Below, piece by piece: positions 1-8,892 of a DNA stretch of 64,000 bases. A program made the translations under genes and the position numbers. The stretch lies in contig JAWLAE010000004.1 in NCBI GenBank assembly GCA_041395625.1, positions 251,459 to 315,458 on the forward strand, given 5' to 3'. The DNA comes from CADEED01 sp041395625. Its GTDB lineage: Bacteria; Pseudomonadota; Gammaproteobacteria; Steroidobacterales; Steroidobacteraceae. Within the stretch, counting starts at the first letter, position 1. The number at the start of each line of letters is the position of its first letter. Under the pieces are notes generated by a model. That model was given only the letters and a program-made list of their open reading frames with translations. It was not told the origin of the DNA and ran no database searches.

Positions 1-177
1 TTCAAGGATCCTGACGGCAACAACGTCGAGTTCTATTGCGAGATGCGACAGATCGACGCCGAGCATCCGTACGAGCCAAAGACCTGGGACGACACCATCG
101 ACTCACTCGATCAATGGCACTTCAAGCGTTGGGCGGTGGAGCCACCGCCCTTCCTGAAAAAGAAGTATGGGCTGTAG
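1..177 (+). CDS. VOC-superfamily (extradiol dioxygenase/glyoxalase-like) protein, C-terminal fragment
   Basis: The window opens inside this gene, and only the last 58 codons are present in frame 1 before a TAG. The motif FKDPDGNNVEFYCEM is the usual last beta strand of vicinal-oxygen-chelate enzymes, and its Glu is normally the third metal ligand. The tail then runs through a Trp-rich segment (KTWDD, QWHFKRW) to KKKYGL. Ring-cleaving dioxygenases and glyoxalase-like isomerases share this ending, so the reaction cannot be fixed. It lies 15 bases upstream of an ABC permease on the same strand and close to a meta-cleavage operon, which makes a role in aromatic catabolism plausible. Family is fairly sure, substrate unknown. 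Confidence 0.7.
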   Translation, partial: FKDPDGNNVEFYCEMRQIDAEHPYEPKTWDDTIDSLDQWHFKRWAVEPPPFLKKKYGL

Positions 178-192
178 CTTGGTGGTGCGGGC

Positions 193-945
193 ATGAAGCG
201 CTGGCTGAATCGCGGGGCGCTCGAAGCAACGCTGTTCTTCGTGGCACTCGGCATACTGTGGGAATACGCAGTGCGAGCGGGCGATATCAAGGCCTATCTG
301 TTGCCAGCACCGAGCGACATTCTGAGCGAGATGTGGCGCTCACGGACGGCGTTGCTGGAACACGGCTGGGTCACTCTCCAGGAAGTGCTGAGTGGTTTCG
401 CGTTTGCATTCGTCTTCAGCCCGATCCTTGCAGTGATGATCTTCTTCGTGCCGGTCCTGCGGCGCACTCTCTATCCGTTGATGATTGCGCTGCAGAGTAT
501 TCCCAAAGTCGGGCTCGCGCCGATCGTGGTCGTCTGGTTCGGATATGGTCTGTCATCCAAGGTGTTGATGGCCTTCCTGTTCGCATTCTTTCCGTTGTTG
601 ATCGCGGCGCTCGGCGGACTGAAGGCGACTCCCGAGCACCTCGTCGAGCACTTCCGGGCGCTGCGTGCCAGTTTCTGGCAGACACTGGTGCAGTTGCGTC
701 TGCCGAGCGCCATGCCGGCGTTCATCGATGGCTGCAAGGTCGCGATGCCACTCGCAGTGATTGGTGCGGTCGTCGGTGAGTTCATCGGTTCGTATGAAGG
801 GCTCGGTAATCTCGTCATGGTGGCGAGCGGTTCAGCCAACAGCTCGTTGACATTCGCGGCCTTGATCGCAGTGACACTATTGTCGTTGGTGCTGTTCTGG
901 ATCATCGAAGTGCTGGGGCGACTCGTGTGGTGGCAGGCGCGATGA
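193..945 (+). CDS. ABC transporter permease, SsuC/TauC type
   Basis: A 250-residue inner-membrane permease of the nitrate/sulfonate/taurine/pyrimidine-precursor importer family (BPD_transp_1). About six hydrophobic segments are visible. The cytoplasmic EAA-type loop that contacts the ATPase appears around residues 150-185 (EHFRALRASFWQTL, then LRLPSAMPAFIDG). The length is normal for the family. The ATG at 193 follows a GGTGG-like ribosome site. It overlaps the ATPase gene by four bases (ATGA). No periplasmic binding protein is seen in the window, so it is probably upstream of base 1. The substrate is not determined; the neighbourhood suggests an aromatic acid or other island substrate. Confidence 0.9.
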   Translation: MKRWLNRGALEATLFFVALGILWEYAVRAGDIKAYLLPAPSDILSEMWRSRTALLEHGWVTLQEVLSGFAFAFVFSPILAVMIFFVPVLRRTLYPLMIALQSIPKVGLAPIVVVWFGYGLSSKVLMAFLFAFFPLLIAALGGLKATPEHLVEHFRALRASFWQTLVQLRLPSAMPAFIDGCKVAMPLAVIGAVVGEFIGSYEGLGNLVMVASGSANSSLTFAALIAVTLLSLVLFWIIEVLGRLVWWQAR

Positions 946-1727
946 GTACGAGTATGAATGGCTCGGCTGCGATTTCCCTGGCGGGAGTCACCAAGCGCTT
1001 CGGTGGCGACGATGGCGTGCTGGCGCTGGATCGAGTATCGATGGACGTCGCGGACGCGGAGTTCGTATCCGTGATCGGCCCGAGTGGCTGCGGCAAGAGT
1101 ACGTTGTTACGAGTGATCGCCGGACTGATACCGTACGATTCTGGCGACGCGAATTTGCTCGATCGGCCCATTGACGGTCCATCGAGTGCGGTCGGCGTCG
1201 TCTTTCAGAAAGCCAATCTGCTACCTTGGCGCACGGTAGAGCGAAATCTGCGATTGGCGGTCGACATACGCGGCACAGCGGGCGCGGATCTCGACGCGCG
1301 GCTTGCAGGGATGCTGGGCATGCTCGGACTCAAGGGCTTTGCGTCGCGCTATCCGCACGAACTTTCGGGTGGCATGCAGCAGCGCGTGGCCATTGGTCAG
1401 GCGCTGATGGCGAATCCGCGCGTATTGCTGATGGATGAGCCTTTCGGTGCCCTCGATGCGCTGACGCGCGATCGGCTCAATGTCGAGTTGTTGCATGTTT
1501 GGCAGGCGGCGCGGAAGACCGTTGTACTGGTCACTCATAGCATCCCCGAAGCAATATTTTTGTCTGATCGCGTGATCGTGATGTCGGCCCGGCCGGGAAA
1601 AATCGTCGAAGAACTCAAGATCGATTTGCCGCGGCCGCGTGATCCGTCGACGACTCGAACCTTGCCCCAATTCGGCGAGTACGTGGTGCACTTGTTCGAT
1701 CTGATGGGAGTAAATGCCAGTGAATAA
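942..1727 (+). CDS. ABC transporter ATP-binding protein, SsuB/TauB type
   Basis: A 261-residue nucleotide-binding subunit pairing with the permease just upstream. Walker A is GPSGCGKST, the signature is LSGGMQQR, Walker B is VLLMDEPFGALDALT and the H-loop is VLVTHSIPEA, all intact and in order, so it should be an active ATPase. I place the start at the ATG at 942, which overlaps the permease stop as ATGA. An in-frame GTG at 927 would add five residues and is less likely. The 3' end overlaps the next gene (LVIVD protein) by 14 bases, so the three genes are translationally coupled. Confidence 0.93.
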   Translation: MSTSMNGSAAISLAGVTKRFGGDDGVLALDRVSMDVADAEFVSVIGPSGCGKSTLLRVIAGLIPYDSGDANLLDRPIDGPSSAVGVVFQKANLLPWRTVERNLRLAVDIRGTAGADLDARLAGMLGMLGLKGFASRYPHELSGGMQQRVAIGQALMANPRVLLMDEPFGALDALTRDRLNVELLHVWQAARKTVVLVTHSIPEAIFLSDRVIVMSARPGKIVEELKIDLPRPRDPSTTRTLPQFGEYVVHLFDLMGVNASE

Positions 1728-3366
1728 CGTGCGCCATTGGGTGGCGACGGCAACCGCCGGTTGCGTATTCGCTGCATTCGCAGGCGCGGCCGATCTGCCA
1801 ATCCCGCCGGCTGATTCTCAGCCGCCGCCGGTTCATCTACCGGGGCAGCCGTTGCCGCCACCACCGGGCACCTACGGCTACGATCCGCGCTCGGGAAACT
1901 TCCGCCATCCGGTCGCGACGCCGGCCGTCGAGGGTCCACAGCCGTTCGCTGGCAGCCTCGACTACCTCGATCTGAATGAGTACCGCCTCAACACCAAGGT
2001 GGAGGCCTATGTTCCACATGTCATGTCGACCGGGCATTCGTGGATGGCGACATTCGACTTGAATGGCCGACGCTACATGTACGACTACTATCGCAGTGGT
2101 TACAAAGTTTTCGATGTCACGAACATTCGCGACGTCAAGCTGATCGCTGAGAAGCGCATCGATTTCGCCCACGGCGAGCACCCGTTCGGCCCGTTTACGG
2201 CGCGTTGGAACAAGCGGCTCAACAAGTTGATCGCTGTGCAATGCTATGAGACGCCACGCTTCGGTATTCTCGAAAACAAGTATCTGCAGCCGGACAAGGT
2301 TCAAGCGATACGCGAGATGCGAATCCTGCGAGGCTTTCGCATCTTCGAGATCGTTGGGCCTACCGACTGGCAACTGTTGTCAGAAATTACACTTGATCCT
2401 TGGCACGAGGCCAACGAATTTCCGCAGCAGGGATCTGGCTGTCTCGATGTGCCGGCCTACTTCGGTGATCGGTATCTGTTCGTCGCCGGCGCGCCGGATG
2501 ACTCGTATTCGTTGCAGGAATACCCGAGTGTGCTGTATTCCGCCGGCCATCTGGCGTATGACGTCGCCGATCCCACACGGCCGAAACTGCTCTCGGTTTG
2601 GTCCGCACCGGGCCAGCGCATTGGTGAGGAAGACGCGTATCGCACGAACCCGCGCGCTGGTAACAAGACGTCTTGGATGGGCGCGCGCATGGCGTTGTTC
2701 ATCCCCAAGCCCGTGGAAGACGGCGGCAAGTACGCCTACACGTCGATGGGCGGGCTCGGTTTTTTCGTTCTGGATATCTCGAATCCCGCCAACATGCGCA
2801 CCGTATCGCATCTCGACATGCCACCGTCTGTCGCGGGCAACGAGGGAGACAACATCGATGTCTCACAAGTCGAGCAGACCGGCATGATCTATTACAGCGG
2901 CTATCCGATGAATTCGGACTGCTACGAGCCGTACAAAGACATCTACGTCATCGACGTGCGGGATCCAAGCAAGCCTCGGATCGTCAACACCTTGCCGCGG
3001 CCGCTACCGCCCAGGTCCGCGCCGTTTCGTGACTACTGTCAGCGGCGTGGCAGCTTCGGTCCGAAGCGTACTGGCTACTATGCGCAACATCCGGGCGCAC
3101 CGAGTGGGCGCTACCTGCCGTACGCCTTCTACAACGCGGGCCTGCAGCTGTTCGATGTACAGGATCCACTCGAACCCAAGATCGCGGCCTACTTCGTGCC
3201 GAAGATGGTCGATCCGAAATTCAACCTGGACTACGGCAATCCGGTGCATGGTGTGTACGTCGAATGGGATCGCAAGCTCATCTGGGTGATGAGCAATCAC
3301 GGCAATTACGCAATATCGACGCCGCTGCTGGGTAGTCCTGTCTTGACGATGCCAGCACGCCCATGA
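1714..3366 (+). CDS. Secreted LVIVD-repeat protein, paralogue 1
   Basis: A 550-residue protein with an N-terminal signal peptide (hydrophobic stretch to about residue 26, ending AGAADLP), then a proline-rich linker and repeated beta-strand units of the LVIVD type (for example YKVFDVTNIRDVKLI, FFVLDISNPANMRTV, IYVIDVRDPSKPRIV, LQLFDVQDPLEPKIA). Such units usually build a beta-propeller-like fold. Highly conserved blocks shared with the two paralogues at 14055 and 15888 are TSWMGARM, CYEPYKDI and DYCQRRGSFGPKR. No catalytic site is recognisable. It is coupled to the ABC importer genes by a 14-base overlap, so it may act with uptake in the periplasm. A GTG at 1720 is an alternative start. Function unknown. 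Confidence 0.85.
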   Translation: MPVNNVRHWVATATAGCVFAAFAGAADLPIPPADSQPPPVHLPGQPLPPPPGTYGYDPRSGNFRHPVATPAVEGPQPFAGSLDYLDLNEYRLNTKVEAYVPHVMSTGHSWMATFDLNGRRYMYDYYRSGYKVFDVTNIRDVKLIAEKRIDFAHGEHPFGPFTARWNKRLNKLIAVQCYETPRFGILENKYLQPDKVQAIREMRILRGFRIFEIVGPTDWQLLSEITLDPWHEANEFPQQGSGCLDVPAYFGDRYLFVAGAPDDSYSLQEYPSVLYSAGHLAYDVADPTRPKLLSVWSAPGQRIGEEDAYRTNPRAGNKTSWMGARMALFIPKPVEDGGKYAYTSMGGLGFFVLDISNPANMRTVSHLDMPPSVAGNEGDNIDVSQVEQTGMIYYSGYPMNSDCYEPYKDIYVIDVRDPSKPRIVNTLPRPLPPRSAPFRDYCQRRGSFGPKRTGYYAQHPGAPSGRYLPYAFYNAGLQLFDVQDPLEPKIAAYFVPKMVDPKFNLDYGNPVHGVYVEWDRKLIWVMSNHGNYAISTPLLGSPVLTMPARP

Positions 3367-3394
3367 GGCTCAGTTGGGAGCGTGCGATCGGCCG

Positions 3395-4351
3395 CTAGTA
3401 GCCAAGTTTCCGATCGACGACGTTCTGCAATGGTTGCCCGGCTAGGTAACGCCGGATATTTGCCGCGACCGTGCGCGCCGCCGATTTAACCTGCGTGATC
3501 GCCGAGACGTGCGGCACGACAGTGATCTTGGCGTGCGACCAGAAGGGATGAGTCGATGGCAGCGGTTCCTCGCGAAATACATCGAGCGTCGCACCGCGGA
3601 GCTGTCCAGAGTCGAGTGCGGCGAGCAGATCTTCGTCGACGACGTGTTGGCCCCGGGCGACGTTGATCAGATACGCACCCCGCGGCAGAGTCGAGATAGC
3701 GCGCCGATCGAGTATGTTGGCCGTTGCAGTTGTCAGCGGGAGCAGGCATACGAGTATCTCCGTGCGAGCGAGGAACGCGTCCAGTTGCTCGCGGCCCGCA
3801 AAAGTAGTCACGCCATCGATGTTGCGCGGTGATCGTGCCCAACCGGCAACATCGAAACCAAGATTGACGAGCGTGCGCGCGCAACGGCTGCCTAACTCGC
3901 CGAGCCCGAGGATCCCGACGCGCCGATCTTCCGGTAACGGCGGTACACACGGCGCCCATCGATGTGCACGCTGGTTCTCGGCATGCTCAGGCATCTGGCG
4001 GTGATAGTGCAGCACGCGCATCAGGACGAACTCGTTCATGCCAATCGCCAGACCCGGATCGACCATGCGCACGACCGTGACGTCCTCGCGCAGATCGGGG
4101 TCGCGGAGAATGGATTCGACGCCGGCACCGAGCGAGAATGCCACGCACAGCCTGGGCAGGCTCGCAAGCAATCCGGCTGGATACTTCCAGATGAAGGCCA
4201 TACCGACTTGTTCGAGTGGTGGGTCGTCCGCCAGCGTTCGTATGTCGAGCTCGGGAAGTTCCCGCCGCATTGCGGCTAACCACTGATTGTCGTCGACGCC
4301 GGTGCAGGCATACAACAACAGCGGTTTGTCGCCGACCTGAGTGCCGGTCAC
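3395..4351 (-). CDS. D-2-hydroxyacid dehydrogenase, GhrA-like (glyoxylate/hydroxypyruvate reductase type)
   Basis: A 318-residue NAD(P)-dependent dehydrogenase. The Rossmann motif GILGLGELGSRCA lies in the middle, followed by the family signature LINVARGQHVVDEDLL and the catalytic-region segment VVPHVSAITQ with the active-site His. Length and layout match GhrA-type reductases, which reduce 2-oxo acids such as glyoxylate or hydroxypyruvate to D-2-hydroxy acids. It is the last gene of the long minus-strand catabolic run, 6 bases after the alpha/beta hydrolase. It could dispose of a 2-oxo acid made by the pathway, but the actual substrate is not shown by the sequence. Confidence 0.85.
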   Translation of the reverse strand: MTGTQVGDKPLLLYACTGVDDNQWLAAMRRELPELDIRTLADDPPLEQVGMAFIWKYPAGLLASLPRLCVAFSLGAGVESILRDPDLREDVTVVRMVDPGLAIGMNEFVLMRVLHYHRQMPEHAENQRAHRWAPCVPPLPEDRRVGILGLGELGSRCARTLVNLGFDVAGWARSPRNIDGVTTFAGREQLDAFLARTEILVCLLPLTTATANILDRRAISTLPRGAYLINVARGQHVVDEDLLAALDSGQLRGATLDVFREEPLPSTHPFWSHAKITVVPHVSAITQVKSAARTVAANIRRYLAGQPLQNVVDRKLGY

Positions 4352-4357
4352 GCTGTC

Positions 4358-5179
4358 TCAGCCGACGCGTTGGTAGCCAGGCGCATTGCTGTGAGCCGCG
4401 CGCGTGCGGCCCTTGAATCCCACGGCGCCGAGAAACGTCAGCACGGAGTCATTGAACTCCGTCGGTCGCTCGAAGTAGGCCGAGTGACCCGAATCAGAGA
4501 CCTCAATATAGAATGATCCAGGAATCTGCGCTTGCATTCGTTGCACCGCAGTTGGTGGAAAGAGCTGGTCTTCCTGTCCGACGATGAACAGTGTGGGTAC
4601 CTTGAGTGCCGCAAGAGCGCTGGGTTCGATCGGTGTGAACGAACCAGGCAATGTACGTCGATCATAATCGTTGAAGCTCGCGATTTGATCGTAGAGTGCC
4701 GCGAGTGCGGGTTGTTCGCGTCTAGTCTTCTCACCCAGCACCCGTTCGAGCTGACTCAAGCCATCCATTTCATTGCGGGCTATGGACATCATTTCCCGTA
4801 CATCAGCGGCCTCGGTCAGCCCATGGAGCGTGTCGGCCATGACCAGCGCGGCAACACGCTTGGGATGGCGACTGGTGAATCCCACACAGGTACCGCCACC
4901 GGTAGACTGTCCTACCAGTGCCGCCTGTTCGATTGTCAGATGATCCAGCAGCGTCGTCAGGTCGTCGACGAATGCACTGCGACCCAATCCTCCGCGGTCC
5001 TCCGAACGCCCGAAACCGCGATGATCAAAAGTGACGAGCGTATACGATTGGGAAAATACCGGGATTTGCTGGTACCACGCGGCATGGTTGCCTCCTATAC
5101 CATGCGCCAGCACGATCGCAGGCCCTTCCCCATGAACTTCGTAGTAGAGCTGACCGTCAGCAACCGATAGGAATGGCAT
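4358..5179 (-). CDS. Alpha/beta hydrolase
   Basis: A 273-residue alpha/beta-fold hydrolase with a complete catalytic triad: nucleophile Ser92 in GQSTGG, acid in GQEDQLFPP and His232 in DSGHSAYFERP. An oxyanion-hole HG motif (LAHGIGG) lies at about residues 25-30. There is no signal peptide, so it is cytoplasmic. It sits in the meta-cleavage operon between a transporter and a dehydrogenase. Related enzymes in such operons hydrolyse ring-cleavage products, enol lactones or amides. An N-formylkynurenine or ester/lactone hydrolase is possible, but nothing in the sequence decides between these. Confidence 0.85.
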   Translation of the reverse strand: MPFLSVADGQLYYEVHGEGPAIVLAHGIGGNHAAWYQQIPVFSQSYTLVTFDHRGFGRSEDRGGLGRSAFVDDLTTLLDHLTIEQAALVGQSTGGGTCVGFTSRHPKRVAALVMADTLHGLTEAADVREMMSIARNEMDGLSQLERVLGEKTRREQPALAALYDQIASFNDYDRRTLPGSFTPIEPSALAALKVPTLFIVGQEDQLFPPTAVQRMQAQIPGSFYIEVSDSGHSAYFERPTEFNDSVLTFLGAVGFKGRTRAAHSNAPGYQRVG

Positions 5180-5191
5180 AGCGTTTCCGTC

Positions 5192-6562
5192 TCAACCGAT
5201 GAGTGAATAGATGAAGACCGTCAGCAAGGCCAGCGGCGCCAGATAGCGGATCAGCAAGCGCCACAGGCGAAATCCCACGGAGCCCTGCGCAAGCCGGAAC
5301 TGCTCGGCGACCACCGCGGGTGCCACGATCCATCCGGCAAAAACAATGATGCATAGTCCGCCCACTGGCAGCAGGATGTTGGCGGCGAACTCGTTGAACA
5401 AATCGAAGAACGTCTTGGTCGCAAAGGGCTCGATGAACCCCAGCGGATGCACGTCGCTCAGAACGTTGAACGACAGTACCGCGAGCACCCCCAACAACCA
5501 TGCGACCACTGCAGCCCATAACACGGCCGCGTGCCGCGAGATGCTGTAGCGCTCTTCAAGCCACGATACTGTGACTTCGAGCATCGATATGGAAGACGTC
5601 ACGGCGGCAACGAACAGCAATACGAAGAACAGGGCGCCGAAGTACGTTCCGCCCGGCATCTGGGCGAATACCAGCGGCAGCGTCACGAACGCAAGTCCCG
5701 GACCACTCGCGGGGCTCAGTCCGTAAGAGAACACCAGCGGGAATATTGCCAAGCCCGCCACTACCGACACGACCGTGACCGCCGCCACGATGATCCAGGC
5801 GGCCCGCGTGATATGCAGCGACTCGCCCGCATACGATGCGTATGCGATATAGACCGTAGCACCGGCGCCAATGGAGAAGAACGCCTGACCGAGCGCGTTC
5901 AGCCAGCCCTCGGCGGTCAGCTTGCTGAAATCGGCGGCGAACAAGAACGTCGCTGCGGCGGAGAAGTCGCCAACCTGGCTGGCGTAGACCGCGAGACCGG
6001 TCAGCATGACGAAGAACAATGGCATCAATACCTTGGTCATCTTTTCTATGCCGGCACGAACGCCGCCAAAAGAAATGCCTGCAGTCAGCGCCAGAAAGAC
6101 AGCGTGCCACGTCAGTAGTCGCGGGGCACTGCCATTGAGTTCATCGAATACAGCCTGAACCTCGCTGGCGGAGTGATTGGCAAATGCACCCTGGGAGATC
6201 AAGGGTAGGTAGGCGAGCGTCCAGCCACCCACCACACAGTAGAATGCCAGTACGATGAACGCGCCTAGGAATTGCACGATGGCGACCCATCGCCAGGCGG
6301 GCGTTGCGCCTGATTCACGCGCCAGTGCTTCGATCGCGGCCGGCGGGCTGCGCTGCGCGCGCCGGCCAATCATCATCTCGGCCATGAGTATCGGCAGTAC
6401 GATCAACGCCACGGCAATCAGATAAGCAAAGATATAGGCGCCGCCACCGCTGACCCCTAGTGAGTAGGGGAAGCGCCAGATCGTACCCAGGCCGACCGCC
6501 GAACCGACCGCCGCGAGCAGAAAGCCGACGTTGGACGACCAGCTGTCGCGTGACGCAGGCAT
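5192..6562 (-). CDS. Sodium-dependent transporter, NSS (SNF) family
   Basis: A 456-residue multi-spanning membrane protein of the neurotransmitter:sodium symporter family. The TM1 signature GTIWRFPYSLGVSGGGAYIF, with the unwound glycine-rich part that binds sodium and substrate, is near the N-terminus, followed by the conserved MAEMMIGRR loop. About eleven to twelve hydrophobic helices follow. Bacterial members carry amino acids, including tryptophan (TnaT) and leucine (LeuT). It is encoded 3 bases downstream of the ACMS decarboxylase gene in the 3-hydroxyanthranilate operon. I infer that it imports tryptophan, kynurenine or a related aromatic amino acid. Confidence 0.92.
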   Translation of the reverse strand: MPASRDSWSSNVGFLLAAVGSAVGLGTIWRFPYSLGVSGGGAYIFAYLIAVALIVLPILMAEMMIGRRAQRSPPAAIEALARESGATPAWRWVAIVQFLGAFIVLAFYCVVGGWTLAYLPLISQGAFANHSASEVQAVFDELNGSAPRLLTWHAVFLALTAGISFGGVRAGIEKMTKVLMPLFFVMLTGLAVYASQVGDFSAAATFLFAADFSKLTAEGWLNALGQAFFSIGAGATVYIAYASYAGESLHITRAAWIIVAAVTVVSVVAGLAIFPLVFSYGLSPASGPGLAFVTLPLVFAQMPGGTYFGALFFVLLFVAAVTSSISMLEVTVSWLEERYSISRHAAVLWAAVVAWLLGVLAVLSFNVLSDVHPLGFIEPFATKTFFDLFNEFAANILLPVGGLCIIVFAGWIVAPAVVAEQFRLAQGSVGFRLWRLLIRYLAPLALLTVFIYSLIG

Positions 6563-6565
6563 CGC

Positions 6566-7582
6566 TCAGGCGACCTGCGCGTTGGCAGTTTGCAATCCAA
6601 AGAACTCTGCAGCGTTGCCACCCAACAAACGATCGCGTAGCGCCGTGCCGAAGCCGGGCGTTTCGCGTATCAGCTTGCCGACGCGTTCCTCGCCCAGTGG
6701 ATACGGGAAATCGGATCCCAGCATGACACGCTCCGGCCCCATTTGATTGACCAGAAACCGGAGCGCGGCCGGGTCGAACACCGCACTGTCGAGCGAAAAC
6801 CGCTGCAAGTATGCCGAGGGTGGCAGTTTGGATCGGCCGCGCGCAACGTCGCGACGATGCCACGCGTTTTCGAGCCGCCCGAGCAAGAACGAAAAGCTGC
6901 CGCCGCCATGCGCGAAACAGATGCGCAGCGATTCAGGCAGACGATCGAACGCGCCACCCAGAATCATCGAGACGATGCCGAGCTGCGTCTCAGCTGGCAT
7001 TCCGACTGTCCAGCCCATCATGTATTGTGCAGTGCGATCGGCGGCCATCATGTCCCAGGGATGCACCATCACCGGGAAGCGCTCACTCGCGCAGTGTTGC
7101 AGGAACTCGATAGTCGCGGGATCGTCGAGATTGCGCTCACCGACATGATTGCCGATCTGCACGCCCACGTGGCCAGCGCGGCGACAGCGTGTGACTTCGT
7201 CGCACGCGGCTCGCAAATCCTGCATTGGCACCTGGCACAATGCGAACATCCTGCCCTGACCGCGGTGCGCCAGCTGGAGTGCTGCGTCGTTCATACGAAC
7301 GGCGATTTCGACGGCCTGGTCCACCGGCTTGTCGTAGGCAAAGAAGACTGGCGTGGCCGACAGCAGTTGCACATCGATCGCATCGCGCTGCATCGCCGCG
7401 ATTCGTTGCTCGGCATTCCAGCACAAAGAATCGATGGGCCGGAACTCGGCGTCGCCCAGCATGATCATCGCGCGCTCGGCGTCGACCGGCCGCACCCACG
7501 GCCAGGGGCCCGTGCCGAACTCCTTGCTCGGGTTCGACCAGGACTGGGGTACGAAATGCGTGTGGATGTCGATGGTGGTCAT
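6566..7582 (-). CDS. nbaD: Amidohydrolase family 2, probable 2-amino-3-carboxymuconate-6-semialdehyde decarboxylase (ACMSD)
   Basis: A 338-residue metal-dependent amidohydrolase-fold enzyme. It begins TTIDIHTHFVPQSW with the HxH metal-binding pair, has HPWDMMAADRTAQ in the middle with a metal-ligand His, and VMLGSDFPYP near the C-terminus with the conserved Asp. Length and motifs fit ACMSD, which decarboxylates the product of 3-hydroxyanthranilate ring cleavage to 2-aminomuconate semialdehyde. It overlaps the dioxygenase gene by four bases, so the two consecutive steps are translationally coupled. That context makes the ACMSD call stronger than a generic amidohydrolase. Confidence 0.88.
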   Translation of the reverse strand: MTTIDIHTHFVPQSWSNPSKEFGTGPWPWVRPVDAERAMIMLGDAEFRPIDSLCWNAEQRIAAMQRDAIDVQLLSATPVFFAYDKPVDQAVEIAVRMNDAALQLAHRGQGRMFALCQVPMQDLRAACDEVTRCRRAGHVGVQIGNHVGERNLDDPATIEFLQHCASERFPVMVHPWDMMAADRTAQYMMGWTVGMPAETQLGIVSMILGGAFDRLPESLRICFAHGGGSFSFLLGRLENAWHRRDVARGRSKLPPSAYLQRFSLDSAVFDPAALRFLVNQMGPERVMLGSDFPYPLGEERVGKLIRETPGFGTALRDRLLGGNAAEFFGLQTANAQVA

Positions 7583-8100
7583 GGCATTGCCTTCCCGGGG
7601 TGTATGGTGCCGCAGTGCTTGCAGCGGCGCAGTGACTCACTTGCATAGAACTTGTCGTATAGGGGTGGCAGGTCGTCGACGATGCTGCGCAGCTGGACTT
7701 CGATGCGATGCACGAGCGCATGACACTGCAGGCAGTACCACTCGAATCCGTCGAGCGCCCCGATGGGCCGCTGGCGCTCGATGACGAGCCCGATGCTGCC
7801 GGCTTCCGGGCGTTGCGGTGAATGTCGCAGATGCGGCGGCAACAGAAATATTTCACCTTCACGGATGTGGATTGCGCCTGGTTTGCCATCCTGCATCGTG
7901 TTCAGGAACATGTTGCCCTGCAGCTGGTAGAAGAATTCTTCGAACGGATCGTCATGGAAGTCGAGCCGCCCATTCGGGCCGCCGACCACCTGGACGATAA
8001 AATCCGTGTCCTGCCAGATCAGCGCGTTGCAGACCGGTGGCTTGAGCAGGTGGCGATGCTCGTCTATCCAGCGCTGAAAGTTGATGGGTTTGAGGTTCAT
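7579..8100 (-). CDS. nbaC: 3-hydroxyanthranilate 3,4-dioxygenase
   Basis: A 173-residue cupin dioxygenase that opens 3-hydroxyanthranilate to 2-amino-3-carboxymuconate semialdehyde. All functional residues described for the Cupriavidus metallidurans enzyme are present with an offset of two: iron ligands His49, Glu55 and His93; substrate residues Arg45, Arg97 and Glu108; and a rubredoxin-like second iron site from Cys123, Cys126, Cys160 and Cys163. Length is typical of the bacterial form. It overlaps the ACMSD gene by four bases and follows the 2-oxopent-4-enoate hydratase gene. This is the signature enzyme of the operon and the most secure functional call here. Confidence 0.96.
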   Translation of the reverse strand: MNLKPINFQRWIDEHRHLLKPPVCNALIWQDTDFIVQVVGGPNGRLDFHDDPFEEFFYQLQGNMFLNTMQDGKPGAIHIREGEIFLLPPHLRHSPQRPEAGSIGLVIERQRPIGALDGFEWYCLQCHALVHRIEVQLRSIVDDLPPLYDKFYASESLRRCKHCGTIHPGKAMP

Positions 8101-8118
8101 GATTGTTTTGACTCCAGA

Positions 8119-8892
8119 TCAATGCGCGGCACTGGTGCGCAACGCAACCGTGCCGAGTTGTTCCATGGTCGCTCGCACATGCATCCCGGGACGCAGCGCT
8201 TCTGCCGCCGTGATTGCGCCAGTCAGGACTATCGAGCCGGGCTCGAGCGCCAGTCCCGCCGTGGCAACAAGTCGCGCTGCTGCTACGAGCGCGCGAACGG
8301 GATGGCCCAGCACCGCCGCGGTCGAGGCGTACTGCACGCCCTCGCCATCGAGTTCCAACAAGACGCCTAGATTGCCAACATCACAGACTCGTTGCTGCCA
8401 CGAGCCGACCACAAAAGCCGCAGACGAGCAGTTGTCGGCGATCACATCCGCCAGATTGAAGCGGAAGTCGGCGTAGCGTGAATCGATGATCTCGATGGCG
8501 GGCGCCACGGCTGCAACAGCCGCGAACGCTTGCGCGGCCGTGACGCTACCGGTGAGGCGCTCACCGAGCAGGAACGCCACTTCCGGTTCCGCGCGCGGGT
8601 GTATGAAACGTGTGAGATCGAGTTCGCCGCCTTCCTCGACGATCATCGCATCGGTCAACCGGCCCCAGATCAAGTCATCCACGCCCATCTGTTGCATCTT
8701 GGCGCGGCTGGTGAATCCCAGTTTGATACCCGCAAGACGCTCGCCCCGCTCGAAATGCCGCTCCAACAACATACGCTGCACTGCGTAGGAGTCTGCGACA
8801 CTGAGGCTTTGCCCCGCACTGATTTGCGGAATCGCATGGCGTGTGCGCGCTGCCTCGTCCAGTCTTTGCGCGACTGAGATGAGATTCGTCAT
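8119..8892 (-). CDS. nbaH: 2-oxopent-4-enoate hydratase family protein (copy 1)
   Basis: A 257-residue member of the 2-keto-4-pentenoate hydratase / 2-oxohepta-3-ene-dioate hydratase family. Recognisable blocks are GIKLGFTSRAKM, IHPRAEPEVAFLLGE and VGSWQQRV, followed by PGSIVLTGAITAA. The PRxEPEVAF stretch carries the metal-binding acidic residues. One member of the pair (this gene or the one at 10819) should hydrate 2-oxopent-4-enoate, and the other should decarboxylate 4-oxalocrotonate. Position next to the aldolase gene, which it overlaps by four bases (ATGA), suggests this one is the hydratase. The two activities cannot be told apart with certainty by eye. Confidence 0.85.
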   Translation of the reverse strand: MTNLISVAQRLDEAARTRHAIPQISAGQSLSVADSYAVQRMLLERHFERGERLAGIKLGFTSRAKMQQMGVDDLIWGRLTDAMIVEEGGELDLTRFIHPRAEPEVAFLLGERLTGSVTAAQAFAAVAAVAPAIEIIDSRYADFRFNLADVIADNCSSAAFVVGSWQQRVCDVGNLGVLLELDGEGVQYASTAAVLGHPVRALVAAARLVATAGLALEPGSIVLTGAITAAEALRPGMHVRATMEQLGTVALRTSAAH

